Of a stretch of DNA of 34,922 bases, positions 8,282 through 16,697 are shown one piece after another. The stretch is from assembly GCA_004322005.1 (NCBI GenBank), contig SCRF01000027.1, forward strand, positions 1 through 34,922. The letters are read 5' to 3'. This DNA is from Rhodanobacter sp. (GTDB taxonomy: Bacteria; Pseudomonadota; Gammaproteobacteria; Xanthomonadales; Rhodanobacteraceae). A program made the position numbers and the translations under genes. Below the pieces are notes generated by a model. It saw only the letters and a list, made by a program, of their open reading frames with translations. It searched no databases and was not told the DNA's origin. The first letter of the stretch is position 1; each line of letters begins with the position of its first letter.

Positions 8282-9384
8282 CCCAGTGCGCCCTCCACGG
8301 ACGTGGTGCCGCCGGGCGACTCGACGCTGGCCTCGGTACGCGGTGCATGCGCGAACGCATGCAGATCCAGCTGGCTGACGGGAATCGGCCGGTAGTCCTC
8401 GCCGAACGCCACTTCACCCGGCCGCCAACCCTCCGCTCGGCGTACCGCCCCCCAGAAGCGCTTCAGGGTGACCCAGTGCAGGCCGATCAGGCCGTAGTCG
8501 TTGTCGGCGTCGACGACCGGATCGCCGACGCCGGTTGGGCGCGGCGCCTCGCCGTACAGGGCGGTGCCGAACAACACGTCCCACACCGAGAACACCTGCC
8601 CGTAGTTGCAGTTGTGCAGCTTCGGCCGCTCGGGATCGACCAGCATGTGGTGCAGGCGGTGGAACTTCGGATCGACGAACAGCCGCTCGAACACCCGACC
8701 GAAACCGATCCGCGTGTTGGTGTGCGAGAAGTTCTGCACCAGCTCGCCCAGCAACATCAGCCAGGCGAACTCGTCCGGCTGCACGCCGATCACCAGGCCG
8801 ACCACGGCAAGGATCATCGACTGGATGAAACCGTCCACCAGGCTGCCGCGGTCGTTGGTCCAGCAGCTCAGCTGGCGCTGGCTGTGGTGCATGCTGTGCA
8901 GCGCCCACCACCACGGCAGCGCATGCTGGGTGCGGTGCATCCAGTAATAGACGAAGTCGTAGATCACGTAATAGAACAGGAACAGCAGCAGCGGGTGATG
9001 GTCGAACCAGGGCATCAGCTGGCTGATCGCCAGCGGTGAGCCGGTGCTGCTGCTGGTGTCGGTGCCGCCGAACAGATGGCTGAACGGGGTCAGCACCAGA
9101 TAGGTGAACAGCGGAAAGATGCCCAGCAGCATCAGCAGCGTGTAATTGCGATCGACCAGGGTCAGCCGGCGGTCAGTCCATCGTTCGGCCGGAAACCAGC
9201 TTTCCAGCGGCCGGAAAATCAAGCCGATGATGGCCACCTGCAGGGCGGCGATCAGCAGTGAGGCGGAGATGTCGTCCGGATTGCCGGCCAGACCGTTGAT
9301 GTGCAGCACGGTCAGAAAAGGAATCACTGCATGGCCGCTGAGCCAGGCGATCAGGTGAGGCCACAGTTGGGAAAGGTCGGGCAT
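8278..9384 (-). CDS. Sterol desaturase/fatty acid hydroxylase superfamily membrane protein
   Basis: This 368-residue integral membrane protein belongs to the di-iron sterol desaturase superfamily. The eight-histidine pattern is visible as HRTQH (150-154), HSMHH (163-167) and HRLHH (242-246), with H221 between. Hydrophobic stretches lie near 20-60, 80-105, 130-148 and 185-215. Members hydroxylate or desaturate lipids and need oxygen; bacterial ones often act on hopanoids, carotenoids, fatty acids or ornithine lipids. The substrate cannot be read from the sequence. No Shine-Dalgarno sequence is obvious before ATG 9384. It converges with the dehydratase gene, sharing 4 nt at their stops. Confidence 0.88.
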   Translation of the reverse strand: MPDLSQLWPHLIAWLSGHAVIPFLTVLHINGLAGNPDDISASLLIAALQVAIIGLIFRPLESWFPAERWTDRRLTLVDRNYTLLMLLGIFPLFTYLVLTPFSHLFGGTDTSSSTGSPLAISQLMPWFDHHPLLLFLFYYVIYDFVYYWMHRTQHALPWWWALHSMHHSQRQLSCWTNDRGSLVDGFIQSMILAVVGLVIGVQPDEFAWLMLLGELVQNFSHTNTRIGFGRVFERLFVDPKFHRLHHMLVDPERPKLHNCNYGQVFSVWDVLFGTALYGEAPRPTGVGDPVVDADNDYGLIGLHWVTLKRFWGAVRRAEGWRPGEVAFGEDYRPIPVSQLDLHAFAHAPRTEASVESPGGTTSVEGALG

Positions 9385-9905
9385 GATGGTGATCGGGCGG
9401 GGTATGGAAATCAGTCAGGGAGCCAGCTTGCGCGGGGCATCTTTCCCGATTATTTCAAACGGCTGGACACGGCTGCGTCGCTGCACTGTCGGCATTGCCG
9501 GATAGCGGGCCAGACGGATCACGTGCTGATCCTCCGGTCGGGCCGGCGGCATGCCCCGGCGCAGCCGCACGCCACTGCGCCGGCCAGCATCTGCCATGCC
9601 GTGAGGTTGAGCGCTGACGGCGCATGGCGCCGGAACACCCGCTTGCTCAGCACCGTTCCGGCCGCCCACGCCATATCGCCACCGATCGCTAGGACCGTGC
9701 TCTGGCCACTGCCCAGCCCGCGCCAGGGCTCGATGATGCACAGCAGCCCCCGCACCGCCAGCGCCGCGAAGTGGCTGATGGGGACATGCGGGTTGTCGTG
9801 CCTGGGGAAGGGCGAGTCTAGCCGGCTTTGCCGCACGCGACCCGGTTGCCGAGCTGGGCCTTGCGCTACATTGCGCAGGGCCAACCGCCAGATCGAGGAT
9901 CAGCC
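9385..9905. other. Gene-poor interval with decayed EamA gene
   Basis: No intact gene was found in these 521 bases. The centre (about 9560-9782, minus strand) is a remnant of an EamA permease. The rest shows only short open frames without recognisable homology, and the last 60 bases hold the leader and ribosome binding site (GAGGAT at 9895) of tag. Confidence 0.6.
9560..9782 (-). pseudogene. Remnant of an EamA (DMT) family permease
   Basis: About 73 in-frame residues read as the middle of a ten-helix EamA transporter: LLCIIEPWRG, the end of the first EamA repeat, then GGDMAWAAGTVLSKRVFRRH and LTAWQMLAGA, the start of the second. Intact members are about 290-300 residues, so both ends are lost. 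Upstream and downstream codons in this frame have no family character, and a cysteine-rich non-homologous tail ends the frame at 9519. This is a degraded gene and not a short functional one. Confidence 0.75.
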
Positions 9906-10484
9906 ATGCAACGCTGCCCCTGGGCCACCAGCGACGAACTTCTGCGCGACTACCACGACACCGAGTGGGGCGTACCGCTGCACGATGACCGCGCGCTGTT
10001 CGAGTTCCTGTGCCTGGAAGGCGCGCAGGCGGGTTTGTCGTGGCGCACCGTGCTGGCCAAGCGCGAGCGTTACCGCGAGCTGTTCCATCGCTTCGAGATC
10101 GCCCGCGTCGCCGCCATGCGGGATCGCGAACTGGAAAGGCTGCTGCTCGACCCGGGCATCATCCGCAACCGCCTGAAGCTGTCGGCGACCCGCGACAATG
10201 CGCTCGCCGCTCTCCACGTGATCGAGGAATTCGGCAGTCTGGACCGCTATCTGTGGTCGTTCGTCGATGGCCGGCCGATCCAGAACCGCTGGCGCGACAA
10301 GGCCGACGTGCCGGCCACCACGCCGCTGTCCGATCGCATGAGCAAGGCGCTGAAGCAGCGCGGCTTCCGCTTCGTCGGCAGCACGATCTGCTACGCGCTG
10401 CTGCAGGCGACCGGGATGGTCAATGACCACCTGGCCGGATGTTTCCGGCACGACGCCTGCGCCCAGGCAGCGGCTACCAGATGA
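9906..10484 (+). CDS. tag: DNA-3-methyladenine glycosylase I (Tag)
   Basis: Tag removes 3-methyladenine (and 3-methylguanine) from alkylated DNA as the first step of base excision repair. The 192-residue product has the family length. The zinc-binding set of the E. coli enzyme is conserved at the same numbers: C4, H17, H175 and C179. E38 in LCLEGAQAGLSW lies in the damaged-base pocket, and the DPGIIRNRLKL segment is typical. The ATG at 9906 follows GAGGAT and puts C4 in place; the longer open frame from 9828 adds 26 unrelated residues. Its end overlaps the end of the convergent DUF2058 gene by 11 nt. Nothing suggests control by an adaptive-response regulator. Confidence 0.95.
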   Translation: MQRCPWATSDELLRDYHDTEWGVPLHDDRALFEFLCLEGAQAGLSWRTVLAKRERYRELFHRFEIARVAAMRDRELERLLLDPGIIRNRLKLSATRDNALAALHVIEEFGSLDRYLWSFVDGRPIQNRWRDKADVPATTPLSDRMSKALKQRGFRFVGSTICYALLQATGMVNDHLAGCFRHDACAQAAATR

Positions 10485-11013
10485 GATCGTCCGGGACCTG
10501 GAACCGCCGGTAGTAATCGTCGTCGTCGGCAGGGTCGCTGGCGCTGGCGGCGCGGCCGTGGTCGAGCACGATCATCGCCGCGTCGCGGGCGTAGACCTTG
10601 TCGGCGGCCGCGCGGGGCAGCAGCTCGTAGCCCTGGCCGTGGCGAACGATCACCAGGGTGCCGCCGGCCAGCTGTGCGCGCAGCGACGCGTCGACCAGCA
10701 CACTGGCGATCCGGTCGCCGTCGGTGAAGCGGTAGGCGATCTCGCCTGCACGCTTCACCTTGTGGCTCTCGACGATCTGGCGGATCTGCGCGCGCTGCTC
10801 GTTGGCGCGCGCCTGCGCATTGCGCTCGGCGGAGAGCTGGCGATCGCGTTCGGCTCGCTCGGCCAGCAGCCGCTGCGCCGCCGCCTGCTCGACGTCGGGC
10901 GCCACCGGCGCCTTGCCGTGGCGCTGCTTGTTCTGCTCACGCACCACCTGCGCCACCTTGGCCTTCTTGACCAGGCCGGCCTTGAGCAATTGTTCCTGCA
11001 GGGGATTGCGCAT
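10474..11013 (-). CDS. DUF2058 family protein (YaiL-like)
   Basis: The 179-residue product matches the DUF2058/YaiL family. It begins NPLQEQLLKAGLVKKAKV, then a charged helical region rich in Arg, Glu, Ala and Gln (about 20-95, likely coiled coil), and ends in a small beta domain containing AYRFTDGDRI and YYRRFQVPDDLIW. Members are soluble and have been described as nucleoid- or polynucleotide-associated, but the molecular role is not established. ATG 11013 is the natural start since the family begins at NPLQ. It is convergent with tag, overlapping by 11 nt, and divergent from the sigma-54-promoted gene at 11230. Confidence 0.85.
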   Translation of the reverse strand: MRNPLQEQLLKAGLVKKAKVAQVVREQNKQRHGKAPVAPDVEQAAAQRLLAERAERDRQLSAERNAQARANEQRAQIRQIVESHKVKRAGEIAYRFTDGDRIASVLVDASLRAQLAGGTLVIVRHGQGYELLPRAAADKVYARDAAMIVLDHGRAASASDPADDDDYYRRFQVPDDLIW

Positions 11014-11169
11014 GTGGAAGACGGGGGAATGGGCCTGGCGGGATCGCGCGGTGCGATTGTAACGCTGCCAATCACATCAGGCCGATGCGGCGGACGTAGC
11101 GGTCTTGTTCTGTCGCCTGTCCCGGTCAATGTCGAAAAGCGTGATGGAAGTCGCAATTGCCGGCGACCG

Positions 11170-11186
11170 CTGGCCCGGCGCTTGCA
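11170..11186 (+). promoter_or_regulatory. Predicted sigma-54 (-24/-12) promoter of the 88-residue gene
   Basis: CTGGCCCGGCGCTTGCA fits YTGGCACGRNNNTTGCW with a single mismatch, and GG (11172-11173) and GC (11184-11185) are 10 nt apart. Predicted initiation is near 11197, leaving a 33-nt leader before the ATG at 11230. This is the best match of the three such promoters in the window. Confidence 0.75.
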
Positions 11187-11229
11187 CAACCTCTCGCAAG
11201 TCTCCCCTCAAGACACTTGAGAAACCGCC

Positions 11230-11496
11230 ATGAAACAGCTCATCGAATGCATCATCGTCGGCGGCCCGCAGCACGGGCTGATCAGCCGCCAGCTGAGCGA
11301 TACGGAGCGCGCAGCGTCGCTGGCGCTCGTCACCGACGACGGTCAGGCGTGCAGTGTCGCCGCCTGCCGGCCGGCCGGTTCGGCCGGCCATCGTTTCATC
11401 CTGCTGCATCCGCAAGCTACCGGTCAGCAGTTGACGGCGATGCTGGCCGCCCTGAACAGCCACATCGCGTCAGTTTGTGCCACTGTGGCCGCCTGA
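11230..11496 (+). CDS. Hypothetical protein (88 aa) under a sigma-54 promoter
   Basis: I do not recognise this 88-residue protein. It has no signal peptide or membrane helix. It begins MKQLIECIIVGGPQHG, which reads as a beta strand and glycine turn, continues with an Ala/Arg-rich segment, and ends with FILLHPQATGQQLTAMLAALNSHI, a strand plus an amphipathic helix; a small alpha/beta fold is likely. ATG 11230 is preceded by a weak GAG. The sigma-54 promoter at 11170-11186 gives a short leader that fits this start. The gene stands alone; downstream is a 34-bp inverted repeat separating it from convergent bioC. Confidence 0.7.
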   Translation: MKQLIECIIVGGPQHGLISRQLSDTERAASLALVTDDGQACSVAACRPAGSAGHRFILLHPQATGQQLTAMLAALNSHIASVCATVAA

Positions 11497-11546
11497 GTTT
11501 CCGCAGCGCGTCAGTTCTCCGAATTACTTTGTGCAATTTGTAGAAA

Positions 11547-11637
11547 CGACTGTAGGAGCGGCTTCAGCCGCGATGCTCTTGATCTGGCTTCAGTGGAACC
11601 TGGAAGAGCATCGCGGCTGAAGCCGCTCCTACAGTCG
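11547..11637. repeat. REP-type palindrome, perfect 34-bp inverted repeat
   Basis: The arms at 11547-11580 and 11604-11637 are exact reverse complements and flank a 23-nt centre. Each arm has the form TGTAGGAGC, a small stem (GCGGCTTCAGCCGC), then GATGCTCTT. The same frame occurs at 17444-17526 and 34828-34922 with different stems. It sits between two convergent genes and would also act as a bidirectional terminator. Confidence 0.9.
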
Positions 11638-11669
11638 CTTCGCAAATGCCAGGTTATTCGAGATTCCCC

Positions 11670-12545
11670 TCAGCGCCGCGATCCGCGCAGGCTGTCGACC
11701 GAGAAGCTGGCGATTTCACCGCCGGCGACACGGCGCGGCTGGCCGACCGGCGGCCCCCAGGCATGCGCGGTGACCACTTCCCAGGTGGCCGGAATGCGGC
11801 CGTCCACGCGCATCGCTTCGTACGCCTGCAGCATGCGCCGGTAGTGGCTCTTGCCGGTGAGGCCGCGGCCGCGGCCGCTGTCGGCATTGGTGGCGCCGAG
11901 GCCGCGCAGTTCCAGCAGCAGCTTGCGCGGTTCGCTATAGGTCAGGGTGTAGCGGCACACGTCCAGCACCGGGTCGCGCGCCCCGGCGGCGAGCAGCGCG
12001 TCGCCGACGTCGTGCATGTCCAGGAAGCGGCTGACGTGCGGTTGCCGGTCGGCCTGCGCCCACGCGGCGCGCAATTCCTTCAGGGTATCCGGGCCGAAAC
12101 TGGAGAATGCGAGCAGGCCGCCGGGTTTCAGCACCCGCATGCACTCGCCGAACAGCGCAGGCAGATCGTCGATCCACTGGAAGCACAGGTTGGAATGCAG
12201 CACGTCGACGCTGTGATCGGCCAGCGGCAGCGCGCCGGCGTCGGCGCATACGCGCGCAAATGGCCGCCGCCAGCCCAGGTGCGATCGGGCGGCATGCAGC
12301 ATCGGCAGCGCCAGATCCACCGCGATGATCTGCGCCTTGCCGTAGCGCTTGTGCAGCAGCGCGCTGCCGCGGCCGGTGCCGGCGCCGATATCGACGACCC
12401 GCAGCGGCTCCTGCGTATAGACGTCCAGGCGTTCCAGCAGCTGTGCCTGCACCTCGCGTTGCAGGACGTCGTGCTGCTCGTAGGTGGTCGCCGCGCGACC
12501 GAAATTGCGGCGCACCTGGCGGCGGTCGAGGTGGAAGTCGTTCAT
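11670..12545 (-). CDS. bioC: Malonyl-ACP O-methyltransferase BioC
   Basis: BioC methylates the free carboxyl of malonyl-ACP with SAM so that the fatty acid machinery can build pimeloyl-ACP methyl ester, the first stage of biotin synthesis. The 291-residue product starts with the BioC-typical FHLDRRQVRRNFGRAATTYEQHDVLQREV, has the SAM-binding VVDIGAGTGRGS (50-61), the acidic end of strand 2 at D77, and SNLCFQWIDDLPALFGECMRVLKPGG (118-143), the family's second signature. ATG 12545 is chosen because BioC begins there; a longer in-frame reading runs back into bioH in the wrong frame. It lies 10 bp after bioH and is last in the biotin operon. Confidence 0.95.
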   Translation of the reverse strand: MNDFHLDRRQVRRNFGRAATTYEQHDVLQREVQAQLLERLDVYTQEPLRVVDIGAGTGRGSALLHKRYGKAQIIAVDLALPMLHAARSHLGWRRPFARVCADAGALPLADHSVDVLHSNLCFQWIDDLPALFGECMRVLKPGGLLAFSSFGPDTLKELRAAWAQADRQPHVSRFLDMHDVGDALLAAGARDPVLDVCRYTLTYSEPRKLLLELRGLGATNADSGRGRGLTGKSHYRRMLQAYEAMRVDGRIPATWEVVTAHAWGPPVGQPRRVAGGEIASFSVDSLRGSRR

Positions 12546-12555
12546 CAGGTCGGGT

Positions 12556-13368
12556 TCATCGGATCGGATACATCGTGGCGGGCTCGACAGGTAAAGGCTC
12601 GGCACAGCCGTCCAGCAATGGCGCCAGCGCCTGCACCACGGCTTCGGCATGGCCGAAGAACGGTGCGTGGCCGGCGTGCCCGATCTCACTGAAACGGCCA
12701 CCACACTGGCCGGCCGACCAGGCCATCGCCTGCGGCGGCACCAGCCGGTCGCGACGGCCGGCGATCCATGCGCTGGGCATGCGCAGATCCCGCAGCGACG
12801 CGCGGCGGTCGGTGTTCTCCAGCAGCTGGATGCCCTCCTGCAGCACGCGCAGATCCGGTTCGCCATGCGCGAACACCAGCTCGCGCAAATGGCGCAGTTC
12901 GACGCGCGGGTCGTCGCTGCCCATCGCTTCCAGCGCCAGGAAACGCGACAGCGTGGCGTGGTAATCGGTTTCCAGGTCGGTGGCCAGCCGATGCACCAGC
13001 GCGGCATCGCTGCCATGCGGCCAGTCGGCGGCGCGCACGAATTTCGGGGTGGCGCACAGCATCGCCAGCGCGCGTACCTGGCGCGGGTTTTCCAGCGCGG
13101 CAGTGACTGCGATCAGGCCGCCCAGCGACCAGCCCAGCCAGATCGCCGGCGGGGTGGCGGCGGCGATCGCGGCGGCGCAGACGTGCGGCTCCAGCGGCAG
13201 GCCGCAGCCGCGCGAATAACCGTGGCCGGGCAGGTCGACCACGTGCATCGTGCAGCGATCATGCAGCGCCTCGACCAGCGGTTGCAGCACGCCGCCGTGC
13301 ATCGCCCAGCCGTGAATCAGCACCAGCGGCACCGGGCCGCGGCCGACCCGTTCGATGAACAGGCTCAC
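12556..13368 (-). CDS. bioH: Pimeloyl-ACP methyl ester carboxylesterase BioH
   Basis: BioH is an alpha/beta hydrolase that cleaves the methyl ester of pimeloyl-ACP, ending the BioC-primed elongation. The 270-residue product carries the nucleophile S81 in GWSLGG and the catalytic histidine H234 in AGHAPF; E. coli BioH has S82 and H235. HGWAMHGGV (19-27) gives the oxyanion hole. The GTG at 13368 is preferred since GGAG lies 6 nt upstream and the GTGA overlaps the stop of trhO, which indicates translational coupling. A TTG four codons earlier is possible. A palindromic repeat begins 18 bp upstream (13386), inside the end of trhO. Confidence 0.93.
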   Translation of the reverse strand: MSLFIERVGRGPVPLVLIHGWAMHGGVLQPLVEALHDRCTMHVVDLPGHGYSRGCGLPLEPHVCAAAIAAATPPAIWLGWSLGGLIAVTAALENPRQVRALAMLCATPKFVRAADWPHGSDAALVHRLATDLETDYHATLSRFLALEAMGSDDPRVELRHLRELVFAHGEPDLRVLQEGIQLLENTDRRASLRDLRMPSAWIAGRRDRLVPPQAMAWSAGQCGGRFSEIGHAGHAPFFGHAEAVVQALAPLLDGCAEPLPVEPATMYPIR

Positions 13369-14267
13369 GCCCCGCTCCAATCAAGTTCCGCCCTTGTTGC
13401 GTATGCCCCTTCTCCCCTTTGGGGAGAAGGGTGGGATGAGGGGCGGGTGCTCGCTGGGAGGGCGATCGACGGACGCCCCGGTTCAGCCGCATCGTCAGCG
13501 CGTCCCCTCACCCCAGCCCTCTCCCCACGGGGGAGAGGGGGCCGCGCCCGGAGCCGTTTGTCCACTGCCACCCGCTCATCGAACACGAAGCAGTCGCCGC
13601 GCCAGTACGCGCCGTCGGTCTGTTCCAGGTAGTTCAGGATGCCGCCTTCGAGCTGATAGACATGCGACATGCCGAGGTCGCGCATGTGCAGTGCGGCCTT
13701 CTCGCAACGGATGCCGCCGGTGCAGTAGGAGACCACGGTCTTGCCGTCGTAGCGGCCGCGATCGGCGGCGATCGCGGCGGGGAAACCGGTGAAGCTGGCG
13801 AGCCGGTAGTCGACGGCACCGGCGAACGCACCGAGTGCGGTTTCGTAGTCGTTGCGGGTATCGAGCATGACCAGTTCGCGGCCAGCGTCGTCATGGCCCT
13901 GCGCCAGCCAGCGTTGCAGCGTGGCGGCATCCAGTGCCGGCGCGCGGCCGCCCTCGGGGCGGATCGCGGGCTGGCGCATGGTGATGATTTCCTGCTTCAG
14001 GCGCACCCGCAGGCGGCGGAACGGCACCGTGTCGGAAAGCGATTCCCTGGGCACGATGGCGGCGAAACGAGGGTCTTCGTGCAGCCAGCCGATGAAGGCG
14101 TCGACCCGCTCGCGGCTGCCGGCGAGAAACAGGTTGATCCCCTCCGGGGCCAGCAGAATGGTGCCCTTCAGGTCCAGCAACGCACAGCGCTCGCGCATCC
14201 GTTCGCGCAGCATGGGCAGGTCGTGCAGGCTGACGAATCGGTAGGCGGCGAGGTTGACGATCGACAT
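13365..14267 (-). CDS. trhO: tRNA uridine-34 hydroxylase TrhO (rhodanese family), with repeat-derived C-terminal tail
   Basis: TrhO (YceA) hydroxylates uridine 34 of certain tRNAs in an oxygen-dependent reaction. The product is about 300 residues. It has the family N-terminal domain ([14 protein letters not shown], then [18 protein letters not shown]) and a rhodanese domain with the active cysteine in [12 protein letters not shown] and the closing [13 protein letters not shown] and [13 protein letters not shown] 14267 begins the conserved domain. The last roughly 55 residues, after VAVDKRLRA, are not TrhO-like: they are the translation of a palindromic repeat at 13386-13540. The reading frame passes through the repeat and ends at a TGA overlapping the bioH GTG. 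A usual C-terminal cysteine segment seems replaced. Its place within the biotin operon is unexplained by function. Confidence 0.88.
   Translation of the reverse strand: MSIVNLAAYRFVSLHDLPMLRERMRERCALLDLKGTILLAPEGINLFLAGSRERVDAFIGWLHEDPRFAAIVPRESLSDTVPFRRLRVRLKQEIITMRQPAIRPEGGRAPALDAATLQRWLAQGHDDAGRELVMLDTRNDYETALGAFAGAVDYRLASFTGFPAAIAADRGRYDGKTVVSYCTGGIRCEKAALHMRDLGMSHVYQLEGGILNYLEQTDGAYWRGDCFVFDERVAVDKRLRARPPLPRGERAGVRGRADDAAEPGRPSIALPASTRPSSHPSPQRGEGAYATRAELDWSGA
13386..13540. repeat. Palindromic repeat element (BIME-like), copy 1
   Basis: Outer hairpins are CCCTTCTCCCC (13407-13417) with GGGGAGAAGGG (13421-13431) and CCCTCTCCCC with GGGGGAGAGGG near 13517-13540, on either side of a less conserved core beginning GAGGGGCGGGTGCTCGC. 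The flanking CTTGTTGCGT is shared too. A second copy with the same layout is at 30197-30365. Here it lies within the 3' end of trhO and is translated. Confidence 0.85.
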
Positions 14268-14305
14268 GCGGGAGTGGGGCACCGGGCGGGCAAAGCGGAT
14301 GGTGA

Positions 14306-15526
14306 TTATACGTGGCGGCTGGGTGGGCAAGCCCGGCACTCAGCCGTTGGCAGATGCAGGCTTTCCAGCGCACTCAGCAGCCGATCGACATGGGCCTCCT
14401 CATGCGCGGCCGACAGCGTGAGGCGCAGTCGCGCACTGCCCGCAGGCACGGTGGGTGGACGGATCGCGGTGACCAGCAGGCCCTGCTGCTCCAGCGCATG
14501 GGCGGCGGCCAGCGCGGCCCGGGCGTGGCCGAGCAGGAGCGGCTGGATCGCACTGGTCGACGCAGCAAGTGCGAGGCCGAGTTGCGCGGCGCCGTGGCGA
14601 AAACGCGCGATCAGCATGGCGAGCTTCTGCCGGCGCCAGTCCTCCGCCTGCGCCAGCCGCACCGCGGCCAGTGCCGCCGCCGCCAGCGCCGGCGGCATCG
14701 CGGTGGTGTAGATGTAGGGGCGGGCGAACTGGATCAGTCCGTCGATCAGCGCGGCCGGGCCGGCCACGAAGGCACCGGCGCAGCCCAGTGCCTTGCCCAG
14801 CGTGGCCATCAGCACGGGCACTTCGCGCTGACCCAGGCCGGCGGCGCTGACGCTGCCGGCGCCGTGCTCGCCCAGCACACCCAGCCCGTGCGCGTCGTCG
14901 ACCATGAAGATGGCGCCATCGTGCGCACACAGCGCAGCCAGTGCGCGCAGCGGCGCGCTGTCGCCGTCCATGCTGAACACGCCGTCGGTGGCCAGCAGCG
15001 CGCCGGCTTCCCCGCTGGCTGCCAGCTGGCGCGTAGCGGCGGCCACATCGGCATGCGGGTAGCGTTTCAGTGCAGCGCCGGCCAGCTGCGCGCCGTCCAG
15101 CAGGCAGGCGTGGTTGAGCTTGTCCTGCACGCACACGTCGCCGCGCGCCAGCAGCGCCTGCAGCACGCCGAGATTGGCCATGTAGCCGGTGGAGAACAGC
15201 AGCGCGCGTTCGCGCCCGGTCCACGCCGCCAGCGCCTCCTCCAGCGCCGCATGTTCGGCGCGGTGGCCGCAGATCAGGTGCGCCGAGGTGCTGCCCACGC
15301 CTTCGTCGTCGGCCACGCGCTTGAACGCGGCGATCAATTGCGGGTGCTGCGCCAGGCCGAGGTAATCGTTGCTGCAGAACGACAGCAGCCGGCGCCCGCC
15401 GGTTTCCAGCCACGGGCCGTCGGCATGCTCGATCGTGCGCAGCCGGCGCAACAGCTGCGCGCTGGATCGTCTGGCCGTCTGGACGGCCAAGCGGTCGAGC
15501 AGGTCAGGCCGCGGCGCCGCAGCCAC
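14306..15526 (-). CDS. bioF: 8-amino-7-oxononanoate synthase BioF
   Basis: BioF condenses pimeloyl-ACP with L-alanine, releasing CO2, to give 8-amino-7-oxononanoate. It is a PLP enzyme of fold type I. In the 406-residue product [14 protein letters not shown] (49-62) is the family start motif, [12 protein letters not shown] (111-122) surrounds the cofactor, D210 and H213 in VDDAHGLG contact PLP, and K245 in ATLGKALG forms the Schiff base. The usual length is about 385-400. The start is uncertain: GTG 15526 gives a 23-nt overlap with the end of bioB and no visible Shine-Dalgarno, so translation is probably coupled to bioB. Followed after 38 bp by trhO. Confidence 0.94.
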   Translation of the reverse strand: MAAAPRPDLLDRLAVQTARRSSAQLLRRLRTIEHADGPWLETGGRRLLSFCSNDYLGLAQHPQLIAAFKRVADDEGVGSTSAHLICGHRAEHAALEEALAAWTGRERALLFSTGYMANLGVLQALLARGDVCVQDKLNHACLLDGAQLAGAALKRYPHADVAAATRQLAASGEAGALLATDGVFSMDGDSAPLRALAALCAHDGAIFMVDDAHGLGVLGEHGAGSVSAAGLGQREVPVLMATLGKALGCAGAFVAGPAALIDGLIQFARPYIYTTAMPPALAAAALAAVRLAQAEDWRRQKLAMLIARFRHGAAQLGLALAASTSAIQPLLLGHARAALAAAHALEQQGLLVTAIRPPTVPAGSARLRLTLSAAHEEAHVDRLLSALESLHLPTAECRACPPSRHV

Positions 15527-16538
15527 AGCCGTGTCCGCATCTGCTGGTTTGCATGAGGTCGGCGTGCACGGTACCGGCCTCCTCGACCGCCAGCGGATGC
15601 AGGTCCAGGCGCGCGAACAGTGCGCGGTCGTGGGCCACGTCCGGGTTGTCGGTGGTCAGCAGTTTCTCGCCATGGAAGATCGAGTTCGCGCCGGCGAAGA
15701 AGCACAGCGCCTGCACCGCGTCGTCCATCTGCTGGCGGCCGGCCGACAGCCGCACCATCGAGGCCGGCATCAGCAGGCGCGCCACCGCGATCGTGCGCAC
15801 GAACTCGAACGGATCGAGCGCCGCAGTGCCGTGCAGCGGCGTGCCTTCGACCGGCACGAGCTGGTTGATCGGCACCGACTGCGGGTGTTCGGGCAGCGTC
15901 GCCAGCGCCTGCAGCAGGCCGGCGCGCTGGTCGCGCGACTCGCCCATGCCGACGATGCCGCCGCAGCAGGTCTTCATGCCGGCGGCACGCACATGCCCGA
16001 GCGTGTCGAGCCGCTGCTGGTACTGGCGGGTGTGGATCACCTCGCCGTAGAACTCCGGCGCGGTGTCGAGGTTGTGGTTGTAGTAGTCGAGCCCGGCGGC
16101 CTTCAGCTGATCGGCCTGCGCGCCGCTCAGCATGCCCAGGGTGGCGCAGGTTTCCAGCCCCAGCGATTTCACCGCGCGGACGAGCTCCACCACCTTCGCC
16201 ACGTCGCGGTCCTTCGGCCCGCGCCACGCCGCACCCATGCAGAAACGGCTGGCACCGGCAGCCTTGGCGGCCTGGGCGCGCTCCAGCACGTCCTCCACGC
16301 TCATCAGCTTCTGCGCCTGCACGCCGGTGTCGTAGCGTGCCGCCTGCGGGCAGTAAGAGCAGTCTTCCGGGCAGCCGCCGGTCTTGATCGACAGCAAGGT
16401 GGACACCTGCACCGCGTTCGGGTCGTGGTACCGGCGATGCAGCGCGTGCGCGCGGTGCAGCAGCTCGTTGAACGGCAGCGCGAACAGCGCGGCCACTTCG
16501 GCGCGGGTCCAGTCGTGGCGGATGGCGGCGTCGACCAT
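15504..16538 (-). CDS. bioB: Biotin synthase BioB
   Basis: BioB is a radical SAM enzyme that inserts sulfur into dethiobiotin, the last step of biotin synthesis. C56, C60 and C63 in [12 protein letters not shown] bind the SAM [4Fe-4S] cluster. Family signatures include [24 protein letters not shown] and [11 protein letters not shown], with further cysteines for the sacrificial [2Fe-2S] cluster (LETCATLGM). [17 protein letters not shown] is the conserved C-terminal block. The 344-residue length is normal. The last residues (CGHGCGC) form a small cysteine cluster of unknown meaning, seen in some family members. ATG 16538 is 12 nt after GGGAG. It is first in the operon and its promoter overlaps a BirA-type operator at 16592-16625. 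Confidence 0.97.
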   Translation of the reverse strand: MVDAAIRHDWTRAEVAALFALPFNELLHRAHALHRRYHDPNAVQVSTLLSIKTGGCPEDCSYCPQAARYDTGVQAQKLMSVEDVLERAQAAKAAGASRFCMGAAWRGPKDRDVAKVVELVRAVKSLGLETCATLGMLSGAQADQLKAAGLDYYNHNLDTAPEFYGEVIHTRQYQQRLDTLGHVRAAGMKTCCGGIVGMGESRDQRAGLLQALATLPEHPQSVPINQLVPVEGTPLHGTAALDPFEFVRTIAVARLLMPASMVRLSAGRQQMDDAVQALCFFAGANSIFHGEKLLTTDNPDVAHDRALFARLDLHPLAVEEAGTVHADLMQTSRCGHGCGCGAAA

Positions 16539-16591
16539 TTGATGGTTGCTCCCAAGCGTGAAGCGGGAAAGTGTGGAAGTCGCCCGGAATC

Positions 16592-16625
16592 ATGTCAACC
16601 CAATGTGCAATTTCATGGTTGACGT
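16592..16625. promoter_or_regulatory. Predicted BirA (biotin repressor) operator and bioB promoter
   Basis: ATGTCAACC (16592-16600) and GGTTGACGT (16617-16625) form an inverted repeat with a 16-nt spacer, 8 of 9 positions complementary. The E. coli bio operator is TTGTAAACC-N16-GGTTTACAA, the same spacing and a very similar half site. On the minus strand the left half site contains TTGACA (16593-16598), a perfect -35 box for bioB, with a weak -10 (CACACT at 16570-16575). BirA bound to biotinyl-AMP would therefore cover this promoter. The site also lies just upstream of comF on the other strand. Confidence 0.8.
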
Positions 16626-16697
16626 GACGTGGCGGACACGATCTCGCTACCATCCGGACATGGAACGCTGGCGGAGCCCGGCATGGAGGCGATCGGC

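Noticed and set aside
9415..9741. 108-codon minus-strand frame overlapping the EamA remnant
   Set aside because: It lies in another frame, is Arg/Pro-rich without family character and ends in unrelated sequence; it is a shadow of the decayed gene.
11670..13016. 448-codon frame joining bioC to upstream sequence
   Set aside because: The part before 12545 is the out-of-frame reading of bioH; BioC begins at MNDFHLDRRQ.
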